NCBI RefSeq assembly: GCF_000802245.2
Contig: NZ_CP021080.1
Span: forward strand, 6,324,001-6,388,000
Length of the DNA: 64,000 nt
Source: Streptomyces pluripotens
GTDB taxonomy: Bacteria; Actinomycetota; Actinomycetes; Streptomycetales; Streptomycetaceae
Direction of reading: 5' to 3'
Position 1 is the stretch's first letter. Every line of letters begins with the position of its first letter. Positions 17,072 through 25,901 of the stretch are shown here, in pieces. The notes under the pieces were generated by a model. The model was given only the letters and a program-made list of their open reading frames with translations. It made no database searches and was not told the DNA's origin. A program made the translations under genes and the position numbers.

Positions 17072-17461
17072 TCACGCGCGGCCCACCAGCGCCTCCGCCA
17101 GCTGCTGCACGTTCTCATACCGTGTCCCGTACCGCTCCCGGCGCGGGAGATCCGCCACCGCGTCGATCAACGCACCGGGCGCATTGCCCCGGCGCAGCAC
17201 CCGGGCCAGCTCGCCCGCCTTCGCCGGGAAGAGATGCCGGTTCAGATACCGGGCCAGAACCAGCCGGACCGCCCCCACCGACGCACCGGTCTGCCCGGGA
17301 GCCACCGGACCGCTCCAGACCTCCGGGTCGTCGTCCGCCGTCGGCTCCGGATCATGCCACTCCTCGACGCGCGTGGGATGCCCGGACCTGAGCAGGTCCT
17401 TGAGCTCGTGCTTCATCTCATCGTCCCGGTAGACGCTCAGCCGGTCACTGCCTCGCTGCAT
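17072..17461 (-). CDS. DUF2795 family protein
   Basis: A 129-residue protein. The N-terminal half is charged (RLSVYRDDEMKHELKDLLRSGHPTRVEEWHDPEPTADDDP) and the C-terminal half (LVLARYLNRHLFPAKAGELARVLRRGNAPGALIDAVADLP, then YENVQQLAEAL) is the DUF2795 helical domain, found in many actinobacteria without known function. Start ATG 17461 is preceded by GGAGGG four bases upstream, which decides it over longer frames. Monocistronic by position. Confidence 0.8.
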   Translation of the reverse strand: MQRGSDRLSVYRDDEMKHELKDLLRSGHPTRVEEWHDPEPTADDDPEVWSGPVAPGQTGASVGAVRLVLARYLNRHLFPAKAGELARVLRRGNAPGALIDAVADLPRRERYGTRYENVQQLAEALVGRA

Positions 17462-17898
17462 GGCTCCCTCCAGAGGATCGAAGTCCGCACCGGGCACCCG
17501 GCGAACCGGATCCCAGCGGTCGGCAGTTCCCCTCGAGTACCCGGCGGCCTTCGGCCGACACCGGATCCGCCCGCCGGAATCAGCCCGCTTCGCCACCTGC
17601 CCGCCCCAGCGCCCGGGCCACTTACCGCGGTGGGCTCCTGCCCACGGTGCTGTCGCCGGCCCACCGGGCACCGCGCGGCTGGCTCCGCGGCTGGCCCTTC
17701 CGGGCCGCCGCCGTCACCCGACCGGCCGGTCATGTCCCGCGAATGGGTCCGGCCGCGCGCGACGCGCCGCCACCCGGGCTGTCATGACAGCAAGGGCACG
17801 TACCCGTGTCCCGCCCCCGTGGCGCCGCATGCCGTGCCGCCGAACCCGGCACACCGCGCCCCCACCCGCCCCGATGTCGCCACCGAGGAGCCCGCCCC
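17462..17898. other. gap between divergent genes
   Basis: About 440 bases, very GC-rich, without a frame that looks like protein. The ribosome site of the next gene (GAGGAG, 17885-17890) is at its end. I see no clear promoter or repeat. Confidence 0.4.
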
Positions 17899-18891
17899 AT
17901 GCGCCGCACCGCCCGTGCCCTGTTCGTCGCCTGCGTTGCCGGTGCCGTACTGGCCCTGGTCGGGCCTGCCGCATCGGCTGGCCCCGCCGCCCGGGTCGCC
18001 CCCCACGCCGTCCGCCCCGGTGGCACCGGCACCCTGGTCGTGCCCTGCGACACCGCCAACGGCGTGCTGCCCGACACCCCCGCCACCACCTCCCGGGCCT
18101 TCGACGACGGTGCGCCGCACCCGAGCCGCGTCGACGGCACCGGCACACACGCGTCCGTAACCTCCCACACAGCCACCGCCTCCCCCGTCACCACACTGCT
18201 CGTCGCGGACGCCAGAGCTGCGACGGCCAGAGCTGCGGACCGCCCCGCGAACGACCCCGTGGACCGCCCCGCGAACGACCCCGTGGACCGCCCCGCGAAC
18301 GACCCCGCGGGCACGCGCCCGGATGCCGTCTGGAGCATCGACGGCAACTGCCCAAAAGTCCCCGGTGTACCGGACCAGGCACCGATGACCCCCGGTACCG
18401 GCGCGCGCGGCGACGACGGTGATCCGTGCGCCGAACCGGGACCGTGCGCAGACACCCCTGCCTGCGCGAGCGTCAAGCCCTGCGGGGACGGCGGCCAGTG
18501 CTGGGAAGAGCCCTGTGAGGACGGCACGCACTGCCACGAGGGCGACGCGTGCGCGTCCTCCCCTCCGTGCCGCGAGAACGAACAGTGCCACAACACCGGA
18601 CCGGAGTGCACCGGAACCGGCCCCTGCTCCGACGGCGCCGACCGGTGCGCCGGGCTCCGCAGCGCGCCTTGCTCGGATGGACCCGGCTGCCCCGAGCCGT
18701 CCCCCGCCGCCCACGGGTGCGCCCCGGCCACCGTGCAACGCGGAGTGGAGGCCGGAGCCGGAGGCACCTTCAACGACTCGGTCCCGGCCCTTATCGCGGG
18801 CGGTGCGCTCATCGCCACCGCCTTCGGGGGGGCCGGCTACCGGGTGTACGGCCACCGCCGGACCGCGGGACGGCGGACCCCAGGCCTGTGA
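17899..18891 (+). CDS. secreted cysteine-rich, membrane-anchored protein
   Basis: A 330-residue protein of unknown function. Residues 1-29 form a signal peptide (MRRTARALFVACVAGAVLAL, cut near ASAG). Residues 30-150 are low-complexity, including three copies of the octapeptide DRPANDPV. From about 153 to 275 there are 17 cysteines in short steps (GPCADTPAC, KPCGDG, CWEEPCEDGTHC, CRENEQC, CTGTGPC), like a disulphide-knotted stalk or EGF-like region. Near the C-terminus a hydrophobic segment (VPALIAGGALIATAFGGAGY) and basic tail (GHRRTAGRR) anchor it; there is no LPxTG sorting motif just before it. So: exported, disulphide-bonded, held in the membrane with the cysteine domain outside. ATG 17899 has GAGGAG eight bases upstream. 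Confidence 0.72.
   Translation: MRRTARALFVACVAGAVLALVGPAASAGPAARVAPHAVRPGGTGTLVVPCDTANGVLPDTPATTSRAFDDGAPHPSRVDGTGTHASVTSHTATASPVTTLLVADARAATARAADRPANDPVDRPANDPVDRPANDPAGTRPDAVWSIDGNCPKVPGVPDQAPMTPGTGARGDDGDPCAEPGPCADTPACASVKPCGDGGQCWEEPCEDGTHCHEGDACASSPPCRENEQCHNTGPECTGTGPCSDGADRCAGLRSAPCSDGPGCPEPSPAAHGCAPATVQRGVEAGAGGTFNDSVPALIAGGALIATAFGGAGYRVYGHRRTAGRRTPGL
18238..18309 (+). repeat. three 24-bp tandem repeats inside the cysteine-rich gene
   Basis: The 24-base unit beginning GACCGCCCCGCGAACGAC is repeated three times in frame, coding DRPANDPV, DRPANDPV, DRPANDPA. The copies are almost identical at DNA level, showing recent expansion. Just before it, GCCAGAGCTGCG also occurs twice. The repeat number is likely to vary between strains. 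Confidence 0.9.
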
Positions 18892-19186
18892 TCCGGGCAA
18901 CTCCCAGCAGCCTCATGGAGTTCCGCGTGGCGGGTACACACCATCCCGGGAACACAAACCAACGATCACCGTACGCATCACCTGCACCTTCGGCACGTAC
19001 AGATCAGGACGACCAGGTCAGGCCGACGGCTGGACGGACCCCAGCGGAATGGACCCGGACCCCAACGGACCCCGATGCACCCCACTGGAAGGGACGGCAG
19101 AGAACGGGTCCCGGAAAGGCGACAGACAGCAGTCGATCGGCCCGGGCCGATCGACTCACGGCACCACGGACTGCACGGAGACGGAG

Positions 19187-20443
19187 ATGCGTCTGACGGA
19201 CCCCGAGGGCCACGGCCCCGTCCGCTACGGCCCACCACTGCCCGACGACGGTCTGCCCGTGCTACCCGACCTCACCGCCGTACTCGCCGCCGCTGCGGGC
19301 CGCGCCGACGCCCAGCCCATCGGAGGCGCCCCCGCCCTGCTGGAGGCGGCCTGCGGCTACTGGACACGGCGCGGGCTGCCCTGCGTACCCGACCACGTCG
19401 CGGCCGGCCCCGGCGCTCCCGCGTTGCTGCTCGCCGTCACCGCCGCGCTCGCCGGGGACGGTGCCGACGTCCTCGTACCCCGCCCCTGCGCCGCATGGTG
19501 GGCACCCTACGCCCGGCTGCTGGGCCGACCCGTCTTCCACGTACCCACACCCGCCGGGAGCGGCGGCGTCCCCGATCCCTACGCCCTGTTGGAAACCATC
19601 CGGCGCGTCCGCGTCGAAGGCGGCGACCCGCGGCTGCTGGTGCTATCCGTCGCCGACGATCCCACCGCCACCGTCGCCCCGCCCGAATTGCTGCACGAGA
19701 CGGTTGAAGCCGCGACGGCTGAGGGACTCCACCTGGTCAGCGACGAGACCTGGCGCGACACGCTGCACGCTCCGCACGAGACCGTCCTGCTCAGCCCCGC
19801 GGAGATGCGCCCCGATCGGGTCACCGTGGTCACCGACCTCGCCGGCGCCCTGCTACCCCCTGCCTGGCCCGCCGCCGTCGCCCGCTTCCCGGCGACCGAA
19901 CCCGGACAACACCTCCACGCACGCGTGCTCGACATCCTCACCGCGCTCGGCGCACGCATCGCCGCACCCGTCGCCGTGGCCGCCGGATACGCATTGGACG
20001 AACCCCCACCCGTCGCGGAGCGCCGCACGGCCACCGTACGACTCCACGCCCGTGTGGCCGCGGCTGCGCACGCCGCGATCGTGGCCGCGGGCGCCCTCAC
20101 CCGGCCACCACAGGCCGGCCGCCACCTGTACGTCGACCTCGGACCGCTGCGCGAACCGCTCACTGCCCGGGGAGTCGGCGACGCACAGGAACTGGAAGAC
20201 TTCCTCACCGCCCGGCTCGGTATGCCCGCCTCCGGCGGCCACCGCTTCGGCGACGACCTCGGGGCGCTGCGCGTACGACTCGCCACGGGCCCCCTGCTGG
20301 GCAGCACGGACGAGGAACGCACGGAAAGCCTCACGTCACCCGCGCCGTTGGAACTGCCACACGTGCAACGCTCGTTGATCTCCTTGAAGTCGGTCCTCGA
20401 CGATCTCCGCGACGACGCCCAGCGAGGGGAGCCCCTTCGATGA
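19187..20443 (+). CDS. aminotransferase-like PLP fold-type I protein, apparently lacking the PLP lysine
   Basis: A 418-residue protein with the overall plan of class I/II aminotransferases: N-terminal GHGPVRYGPPLPD, GGAPALLEAACGYWTRRGLP, VAAGPGAPALLLAVTAAL, LVPRPCAAWWAPYARLLGRPV, LLVLSVADDPTATVAP (in place of NPxNPTG) and LVSDETWRDTL (in place of the DEVY helix). Where the Schiff-base lysine should follow (usually SxSKxxGxxGxRxG) the sequence is TDLAGALLPPAWPAAVA, with no lysine; in fact the whole region 150-330 has none. Either a pseudoenzyme or a PLP-independent relative. ATG 19187 has GGAG upstream. Its stop overlaps the ATG of the next gene (ATGA), so the two are coupled. Confidence 0.72.
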   Translation: MRLTDPEGHGPVRYGPPLPDDGLPVLPDLTAVLAAAAGRADAQPIGGAPALLEAACGYWTRRGLPCVPDHVAAGPGAPALLLAVTAALAGDGADVLVPRPCAAWWAPYARLLGRPVFHVPTPAGSGGVPDPYALLETIRRVRVEGGDPRLLVLSVADDPTATVAPPELLHETVEAATAEGLHLVSDETWRDTLHAPHETVLLSPAEMRPDRVTVVTDLAGALLPPAWPAAVARFPATEPGQHLHARVLDILTALGARIAAPVAVAAGYALDEPPPVAERRTATVRLHARVAAAAHAAIVAAGALTRPPQAGRHLYVDLGPLREPLTARGVGDAQELEDFLTARLGMPASGGHRFGDDLGALRVRLATGPLLGSTDEERTESLTSPAPLELPHVQRSLISLKSVLDDLRDDAQRGEPLR

Positions 20444-21597
20444 CGCAGCAGACGCACCGGTCCGGGGAGGCCGCGACAACCACGGGGGCGGCCGGCACCA
20501 CCGCAACCGCGAAGCCCGCGGCGGACACGGCAACCGTGACGACCCCGGCGGGGACCAGGACCGCGACGCCCGCGGCACCCGACCGAGTCGACGCGCCGTC
20601 CCCCTTCGCCACACCGTTCCCCCCGCTGGCCGAGCCCCGCCCCCTTGGCGAACACCGGTTCTGGCCAAGGACGTTCCACGACCGGCTGACCGCCCCCCTG
20701 CCAGGCCTCAAGGCCCTCGCCCGCTTCGCCCGCGAAGGCTCCACACGCCCCGGCCAGGAGGGACTCGCCGGCGTTCCCCACGTCCCGTACGAACCCGCCC
20801 CGCTTCCTCGCGTCGGCAGCCAAGCCCTCGCCGTAACCTGGGCGGGACACGCCAGTTGGATCGTCCGGATCGGCGGGCTGACCGTCCTCACCGACCCGGT
20901 CTGGTCCCGACGCATCATCGGCACCCCGGCCCGCATCACTCCCGTCGGCGTCGCCTGGGACAGCCTGCCCCACATCGACGCCGTCGTCATCAGCCACAAC
21001 CATTACGACCACCTCGACGCTCCCACCCTGCGCCGGCTCCCGCGCACCACCCCGGTACTCGTACCCGCGGGCCTCGGGCCCTGGTTCGGCCGGCGCCGGT
21101 TCACCTGCGTTACCGAACTGGACTGGTGGGAGGGGGCCGAACTCTGCGGCGTGCGCTTCGACTTCGTACCCGCCCACCACTGGTCCAAGCGCACCCTCGC
21201 CGACACCTGCCGCAGTCTCTGGGGCGGCTGGGTCCTCACCGCGTCCGGCGGACAGCGCCTCTACTTCGCCGGTGACACCGGTTACGGCCATTGGTTCTCC
21301 CGCATCGGCCGCCGTTACCCGGGCATTGACCTCGCCCTGATGCCCATCGGCGCCTACGACCCCCGCTGGTGGCTCAGCGACGTCCACTGCGATCCCGAGG
21401 AAGCCGTCCGGGCCACGATCGACCTCGGCGCGCGCCGCATGGCCCCCATGCACTGGGGCACGTTCATCCTCTCCGCCGAACCCGTTCTGGAACCGCTCAC
21501 GAGAGTGCGGACGGCCTGGGACCAGGCAGGGCTGGACCGCGGCGACCTGTGGGACCTTCCCGTGGGCGCCTCCCGGGTGCTCGACCTCATCCCCTGA
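20440..21597 (+). CDS. MBL-fold metallo-hydrolase (NAPE-PLD-like)
   Basis: A 385-residue metallo-beta-lactamase-fold hydrolase. After a threonine/alanine-rich N-terminus (about 1-45) come WAGHASWIVRIGGLTVLTDPVWS, the zinc motif ISHNHYDHLD (about residues 185-194), VPAHHWSKR, YFAGDTGYG and MHWGTF: all five metal-binding blocks. This is the pattern of N-acylphosphatidylethanolamine phospholipase D-like and UlaG-like enzymes, which often act on phosphodiesters or lactones. Cytoplasmic by lack of a signal; coupled by a 4-base overlap to the aminotransferase-like gene. Substrate unknown. Confidence 0.88.
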   Translation: MTQQTHRSGEAATTTGAAGTTATAKPAADTATVTTPAGTRTATPAAPDRVDAPSPFATPFPPLAEPRPLGEHRFWPRTFHDRLTAPLPGLKALARFAREGSTRPGQEGLAGVPHVPYEPAPLPRVGSQALAVTWAGHASWIVRIGGLTVLTDPVWSRRIIGTPARITPVGVAWDSLPHIDAVVISHNHYDHLDAPTLRRLPRTTPVLVPAGLGPWFGRRRFTCVTELDWWEGAELCGVRFDFVPAHHWSKRTLADTCRSLWGGWVLTASGGQRLYFAGDTGYGHWFSRIGRRYPGIDLALMPIGAYDPRWWLSDVHCDPEEAVRATIDLGARRMAPMHWGTFILSAEPVLEPLTRVRTAWDQAGLDRGDLWDLPVGASRVLDLIP

Positions 21598-21795
21598 CCG
21601 GCACGGTGTGCCACCGGGGCTCCGCGGCACCCGGCCACCTGTCGGCAACCCCCGACCCGCATGACACGTGGTCCCGGCGCCACCGGCCCGACCAGGCACA
21701 TCGGACGGGCCCGCCCCTGAAAGCACTCGCACCACCCAGGACCACCGACCGTGCACACGCCCGTACCGCACACGCGCACCCCAACGACGCCCCGG

Positions 21796-22440
21796 TCACC
21801 GGTGCCGCTGCCGGAACTTCCGCACCAGCCCCGGCGCCGCACCGATCACCACGGTCAGCGCCACCGCCGCCACCACACCCTCCCACGGCTCTTCGAACAA
21901 CGACCCACCCAGGATCCCGATCACCTGGTACGTCAGCGCCCATGCCAGGCACGCCGGCGCGTTGCCCCGCGCGAACCGCCGCAGTGGCCACCCGGCCAGC
22001 AGACAGGCCAACATCACCGGAATACGTCCCGCGGGCACCAGTCGTGACAACACCAGCACGGCAACCCCGTGCCCGGCCAGCCGCTCCCGCGCCAGCACCA
22101 ACCGCTCCTCCGGCGCCCGCGCCTGGATCGCATCCAGCCACCGGGAGCCGTTCCTCGACAGCATGCCGCGCCGACCCAGCCAGTACAGCGTCACATCCCC
22201 CAAGAACGCGGCCAGCGACGCCGTGACGAACACCAGGGCCAACGCGAACGGCGCCGTCTCATGGAACGCCACCACCGCCGCCGAACTCACCAGTGCCCCC
22301 GTCGGCACCACCGGCACCAGCGCCCCGATCAGCACCAACAGGAACAATGACGGATAGCCGACCGCCCGCTGGGTCGACTCCGGCGGCACGGTGGACACCG
22401 ACGCCACAGCGAGCCCCGCGGCGCAGGGCCACAGAGTCAC
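21796..22440 (-). CDS. DedA/VTT-family membrane protein
   Basis: A 214-residue integral membrane protein with about five hydrophobic segments. Hallmarks of the DedA/VTT family: LIGALVPVVPTGALVSSAAVV near the start, FLGDVTLYWLGRRG, a middle amphipathic section, then the conserved arginine motif LSRLVPAGRIPVMLACLLAG. DedA proteins help carry lipids or undecaprenyl phosphate across the membrane. Start GTG 22440 overlaps the stop of the upstream metallo-hydrolase (GTGA), so the pair forms an operon. No other start is needed. Confidence 0.86.
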   Translation of the reverse strand: MTLWPCAAGLAVASVSTVPPESTQRAVGYPSLFLLVLIGALVPVVPTGALVSSAAVVAFHETAPFALALVFVTASLAAFLGDVTLYWLGRRGMLSRNGSRWLDAIQARAPEERLVLARERLAGHGVAVLVLSRLVPAGRIPVMLACLLAGWPLRRFARGNAPACLAWALTYQVIGILGGSLFEEPWEGVVAAVALTVVIGAAPGLVRKFRQRHR

Positions 22441-23219
22441 CGGGCGACCTCCAGCCGGACGCTCTCCCCGTGCCCGAGCCGGTACACCGCGACCTGCGGC
22501 GCGGCCACAGCTGCCAGGCGCACGAATTCGTCACCCGGCGCGTGGAATTCGTGCGGGCGCACCGCATCCATGCCGATTGGCCAGTACGTGCCGTAGTGCA
22601 CCGGCACCGCGACACGCGGTGCCAGCCGGGTCAGCGCCCGCGCCGCCCGCCCCGCGTCCAGATGCCCCTCACCCAGGTACGGTCCCCAGCCGCCCACCGG
22701 GAGCAGTGCCACGTCCACCGGCCCGACCTGCTCGGCCATGGCCTCGAACAGTCCGGTGTCCCCGGCGAAGTAGGTCCGTGCCTCGCCCTCCACGACATAG
22801 CCGAGCGCGGGGGAGTGGTGCGGGCCCACCGGCAGTCGCCGACCGTCATGGAGCGCAGGCACCGCCCTGACCAGCAGATTCCCGATCCGCACCTCGTCCC
22901 CGGGGACCACCTCGGTGATCCGCAACTGCCTCAGACGACGCAGACCCGGTACCGCACGCGGCGCGCCCCCCGGAACGAGCAACCGCGTGCCCGGAGCGAG
23001 TCCGGCCAGCGAGGGCAGGTGCAGATGATCGGCGTGCAGGTGGGAGACGAGCACCACGTCGGCGTGGCGGGCTCCCGCTGGCGGTACGCCACCACGCCGG
23101 CGCCGCAGATGCACCAGCCGGCGGGCGAACAGAGGATCGGTGAGCACCCGTGTGTTCGCATCCGTCACCGTACAGGTGGCATGACCCCACCACGTGATCT
23201 CCACGGGCACCTTCTCCAC
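22437..23219 (-). CDS. MBL-fold metallo-hydrolase (UlaG-like)
   Basis: A 260-residue metallo-beta-lactamase-fold protein. It starts EITWWGHATCTVTDANTRVLTDPLF, has the zinc motif VSHLHADHLHLPSL (about 59-72), VPALHDGR, TYFAGDTGLF and VPVHYGTY, so all metal sites are in place. It differs from the 20440 gene in being shorter and without a leader. Likely a cytoplasmic phosphodiesterase or lactonase. ATG 23219 is preceded by AGGAGG, and its stop overlaps the DedA start, suggesting that product and lipid carrier act together. Confidence 0.87.
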   Translation of the reverse strand: MEKVPVEITWWGHATCTVTDANTRVLTDPLFARRLVHLRRRRGGVPPAGARHADVVLVSHLHADHLHLPSLAGLAPGTRLLVPGGAPRAVPGLRRLRQLRITEVVPGDEVRIGNLLVRAVPALHDGRRLPVGPHHSPALGYVVEGEARTYFAGDTGLFEAMAEQVGPVDVALLPVGGWGPYLGEGHLDAGRAARALTRLAPRVAVPVHYGTYWPIGMDAVRPHEFHAPGDEFVRLAAVAAPQVAVYRLGHGESVRLEVAR

Positions 23220-23294
23220 CTCCTTCAGACGACTCCCCGAAGCCTACGGGCAGGAGTAGGGTCGGCGGCGAAACCCGGAGGTGAGGGGGACGCC

Positions 23295-23726
23295 ATGGGA
23301 CAGCCGCGCGGCGCCTTCGACGCGATCACGCAGGTACGCGTCACCGCCATCGCGAGCCTGACACCCCTGGAGGAACTGGAAGCCGACCCCTTCCTGGTGG
23401 ACTCCCGCAGCCAGCACGCGATGTGCGCCCACTGGGCTGCGGAACACGGATACGTGGTCGCCCGGGAACTCCTCGTCGGCGGGCTGCGCTTCGACCACAG
23501 CGCCCTGTGGGAGGGAGTACGACCCGGCGTGGACGTGTTCGTCACCCCCAGCCTGCGCGTGCTCCAGCGAGCCCTGTCCTCGGTGGAGGCGTTCACGGCC
23601 GAATGCACCCGCCGCGGCGTGCGCGTGGAAACCGTGGGACGAGCCGAACCGTCGTACGATGCGCACATGAAGGCACGGGTGCACCGACGGCTGTCGATGC
23701 CGACGGCAGGCTACGACGGACGGTGA
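23295..23726 (+). CDS. uncharacterised protein, resolvase-fold-like
   Basis: A 143-residue protein I do not recognise with certainty. The order DSRSQHAMCAHWAAEHGYVVARELLVGG, DLFVTPSLRVLQRALSSVEAFTAECTRRGVRVETV resembles the N-terminal catalytic domain of serine recombinases (where RQ..C..A...G..VV is followed by D.l.v....RL.R), but the catalytic serine motif (RVSt) near the N-terminus is not evident (VRVTAIASL). It could be a recombinase-derived regulator. A strong ribosome site (GGAGGTGAGGGGGA) precedes ATG 23295. It ends with the conserved-looking RRLSMPTAGYDGR. Monocistronic, between divergent and following genes. Confidence 0.6.
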   Translation: MGQPRGAFDAITQVRVTAIASLTPLEELEADPFLVDSRSQHAMCAHWAAEHGYVVARELLVGGLRFDHSALWEGVRPGVDVFVTPSLRVLQRALSSVEAFTAECTRRGVRVETVGRAEPSYDAHMKARVHRRLSMPTAGYDGR

Positions 23727-23822
23727 GACCCCGATGACCCGCCCGGGCACACCCCAGCCCGTATGACAGGGTGGATCCAGGCCCCGATGTTCGAGCGGGC
23801 CAGGACGTGAGGTGTACGGGGC

Positions 23823-25901
23823 GTGCGAGACGTGCGGTGGCGTCGAGTCGCCAGCCAGATCGGGCGGAGCACCGCCGTATGGGCGGTCTCCACCATCACC
23901 ATGCTGGTCCTCGCCGCACTCCTGCCCGACTTCCGACTCCAGTCCGCTGACGGCGACAGCGCCACCCGCATCGCCGTTACGGCCGCCTGCGGCGCCGGAG
24001 CCTTCGGCGTGCTCTCCGCCGTGGTGTGGCCGCTCCTCGTCCGGCTGCTGCTGCTCGTGCCCGCCCTCGTCCTGGGCCTGCTGGTCTTCTTCCTCAACGG
24101 TTCCCTGCTGCTGCTCGCCCTGCGCATCAACCCCTCCGGCCGAGGCGAGGCCGCCCCGGAGACGGCCGTCATCGTCGCCGCCGTGATGTCCGCGGTCGCC
24201 TCGGCCACCGGCGCCGCCCTCGCTGTGCGCGACGACGAGACCTACCGGCGTCGCCTGCACCGGCTCGCCACCCGCAGCCGCCGGTCCCACCCGCCCTGCC
24301 CGTCCACTCCCGGCCTGGTCTGCGTCCAACTGGACGGCGTCGGCCACGACGTCCTCGCGGACGCCGTCGGCAAGGGACTGATGCCGACCGTCGCCCGCTG
24401 GCTGTCGACCGGCGACGGTGGACAACCGACCCACCGGCTCACCTCATGGCGCACCGACTGGTCCAGCCAGACCGGCGCCAGCCAACTCGGCATCCTGCAC
24501 GGCAGCACCTTCGACGTGCCGGCCTTCCGGTGGTACGAGAAAGACCGGGGGGAGGTGATGGTGTGCAACCGGCCGACCAGCGCCGCCGAACTCCAGCGCC
24601 GCGCCATACTGCATACGGGCGACGGTGGACTGCTCACCGCCGACGGCGCCAGCCGCGGCAACCTCTTCAGCGGCGGCGCCGGCGAACAGGCACTCGTCCT
24701 GTCGATCACCACCCGCCGCCGCGGCCGGGAATACCGATCCCGCGCAGGCTACTTCGCCTACTTCTCCGACCCCGCCAACGCCGTCCGCACCGCCCTCTCC
24801 TTCGTCGCCGAGGTGGCGCGCGAGATCGGCCAGTCCGCCCGGGCCCGGGTCAGGAACCAACGCCCGCGGGTCAGCCGCAGCGGCCTCTATCCCCTCGTCC
24901 GGGCCTTCGCCACCACCGTCGAACGGGACGTCGTCGTGACCGCGGTGATGGGCGACATGCTCGCCGGCCGCACCGCCGTCTACGCCGACCTCGTCGCCTA
25001 CGACGAGGTCGCCCACCACTCCGGCCCGGGCTCCCACGACGCCGAGAAGGTCCTGCAGCGCCTCGACCGCTCCCTCGCACTCATCCAACGCGTCGCCGAA
25101 CACGCTCCCCGCCCCTACCGGATCGTTGTCCTGTCCGACCACGGCCAGAGCCCCGGCGAAACCTTCCGCGCCCGTTACGGTCTCACCCTGGGCGACCTCG
25201 TCCGGGCCGGCTGCGGACTGCCCGTTCCACGCCGTGCCGAGCGCACCCACAGCGGCGCCGAGGCCCGCGCCGCCGTCCGGGCCGCACTGCGCCGGCCCGT
25301 AGAGGAGAACCACGGCCGCCACCGCACCGACAGCGGCTCCGAGCCGATGGTGCTCGCCTCCGGCAACCTCGCCCTGGTCTCCTTCCCGGACATCTCCCAC
25401 CGCATGACCAAGGAGGAGATCGAAGCACGCCACCCCGCCCTGCTCACCACCCTCGCCAACCACCCCGGCATCGGCTTCCTACTAGTGCGCAGCAAGGAGC
25501 ACGACGGTGTGGTGCTGGGCCCGCACGGCACCGAGACCCCGCTCGCCGCGCTCGACGACGAACCCGGGCCACTGACCAGCTTCGGGCCCGGTGCCACCGA
25601 CGCGGTCCGCCGCACCCACTCCTTCCCACACACTGCGGACATCATGGTGAACTCCGTCCACGACCCCGCCGACGGCACAGTCCTCGCCTTCGAGGAGCAG
25701 ATCGGCTCCCACGGCGGTCTCGGCGGAGCCCAGTCCTACCCGTTCCTGCTCTCCCCCGTGGACCTGTCCGCACCGACGGAGGACGGCCGGCAGCTGACCG
25801 GCGCCGAGCAACTGCACCGCGTGCTGCGCCGCTGGCTGGGCGAGCTGAACGGACCCCAGGTACCGCTCAGCGCTGCCGACGAGGAGGAGCGAGCCGCCTG
25901 A
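23823..25901 (+). CDS. membrane-anchored alkaline-phosphatase-fold hydrolase with holin-4-like N-terminus
   Basis: A 692-residue fusion. Residues 1-150 contain four hydrophobic segments (for example STITMLVLAALLPDFRL, VLSAVVWPLLVRLLLLVPAL) like the phage-holin-4 (superfamily IV) membrane domain. From 165 on it is an alkaline-phosphatase/phosphodiesterase fold: metal site VCVQLDGVGHDVL, nucleophile region TDWSSQTGASQLGILHG, YADLVAYDEVAHHSGPGS and VVLSDHGQSPGETF, and a final His in GSHGGLGG. So it is a membrane-bound enzyme cutting phosphate or sulphate esters, possibly nucleotide, lipid or teichoic-acid related. GTG 23823 is the start; a weak purine stretch (GGACGTGAGG) precedes it. Followed by a large hairpin. 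Confidence 0.82.
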   Translation: MRDVRWRRVASQIGRSTAVWAVSTITMLVLAALLPDFRLQSADGDSATRIAVTAACGAGAFGVLSAVVWPLLVRLLLLVPALVLGLLVFFLNGSLLLLALRINPSGRGEAAPETAVIVAAVMSAVASATGAALAVRDDETYRRRLHRLATRSRRSHPPCPSTPGLVCVQLDGVGHDVLADAVGKGLMPTVARWLSTGDGGQPTHRLTSWRTDWSSQTGASQLGILHGSTFDVPAFRWYEKDRGEVMVCNRPTSAAELQRRAILHTGDGGLLTADGASRGNLFSGGAGEQALVLSITTRRRGREYRSRAGYFAYFSDPANAVRTALSFVAEVAREIGQSARARVRNQRPRVSRSGLYPLVRAFATTVERDVVVTAVMGDMLAGRTAVYADLVAYDEVAHHSGPGSHDAEKVLQRLDRSLALIQRVAEHAPRPYRIVVLSDHGQSPGETFRARYGLTLGDLVRAGCGLPVPRRAERTHSGAEARAAVRAALRRPVEENHGRHRTDSGSEPMVLASGNLALVSFPDISHRMTKEEIEARHPALLTTLANHPGIGFLLVRSKEHDGVVLGPHGTETPLAALDDEPGPLTSFGPGATDAVRRTHSFPHTADIMVNSVHDPADGTVLAFEEQIGSHGGLGGAQSYPFLLSPVDLSAPTEDGRQLTGAEQLHRVLRRWLGELNGPQVPLSAADEEERAA

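Noticed and set aside
18200..18310. CRISPR-like array from the three 24-bp copies
   Set aside because: Copies are directly adjacent with no spacers and are in frame in a protein gene.
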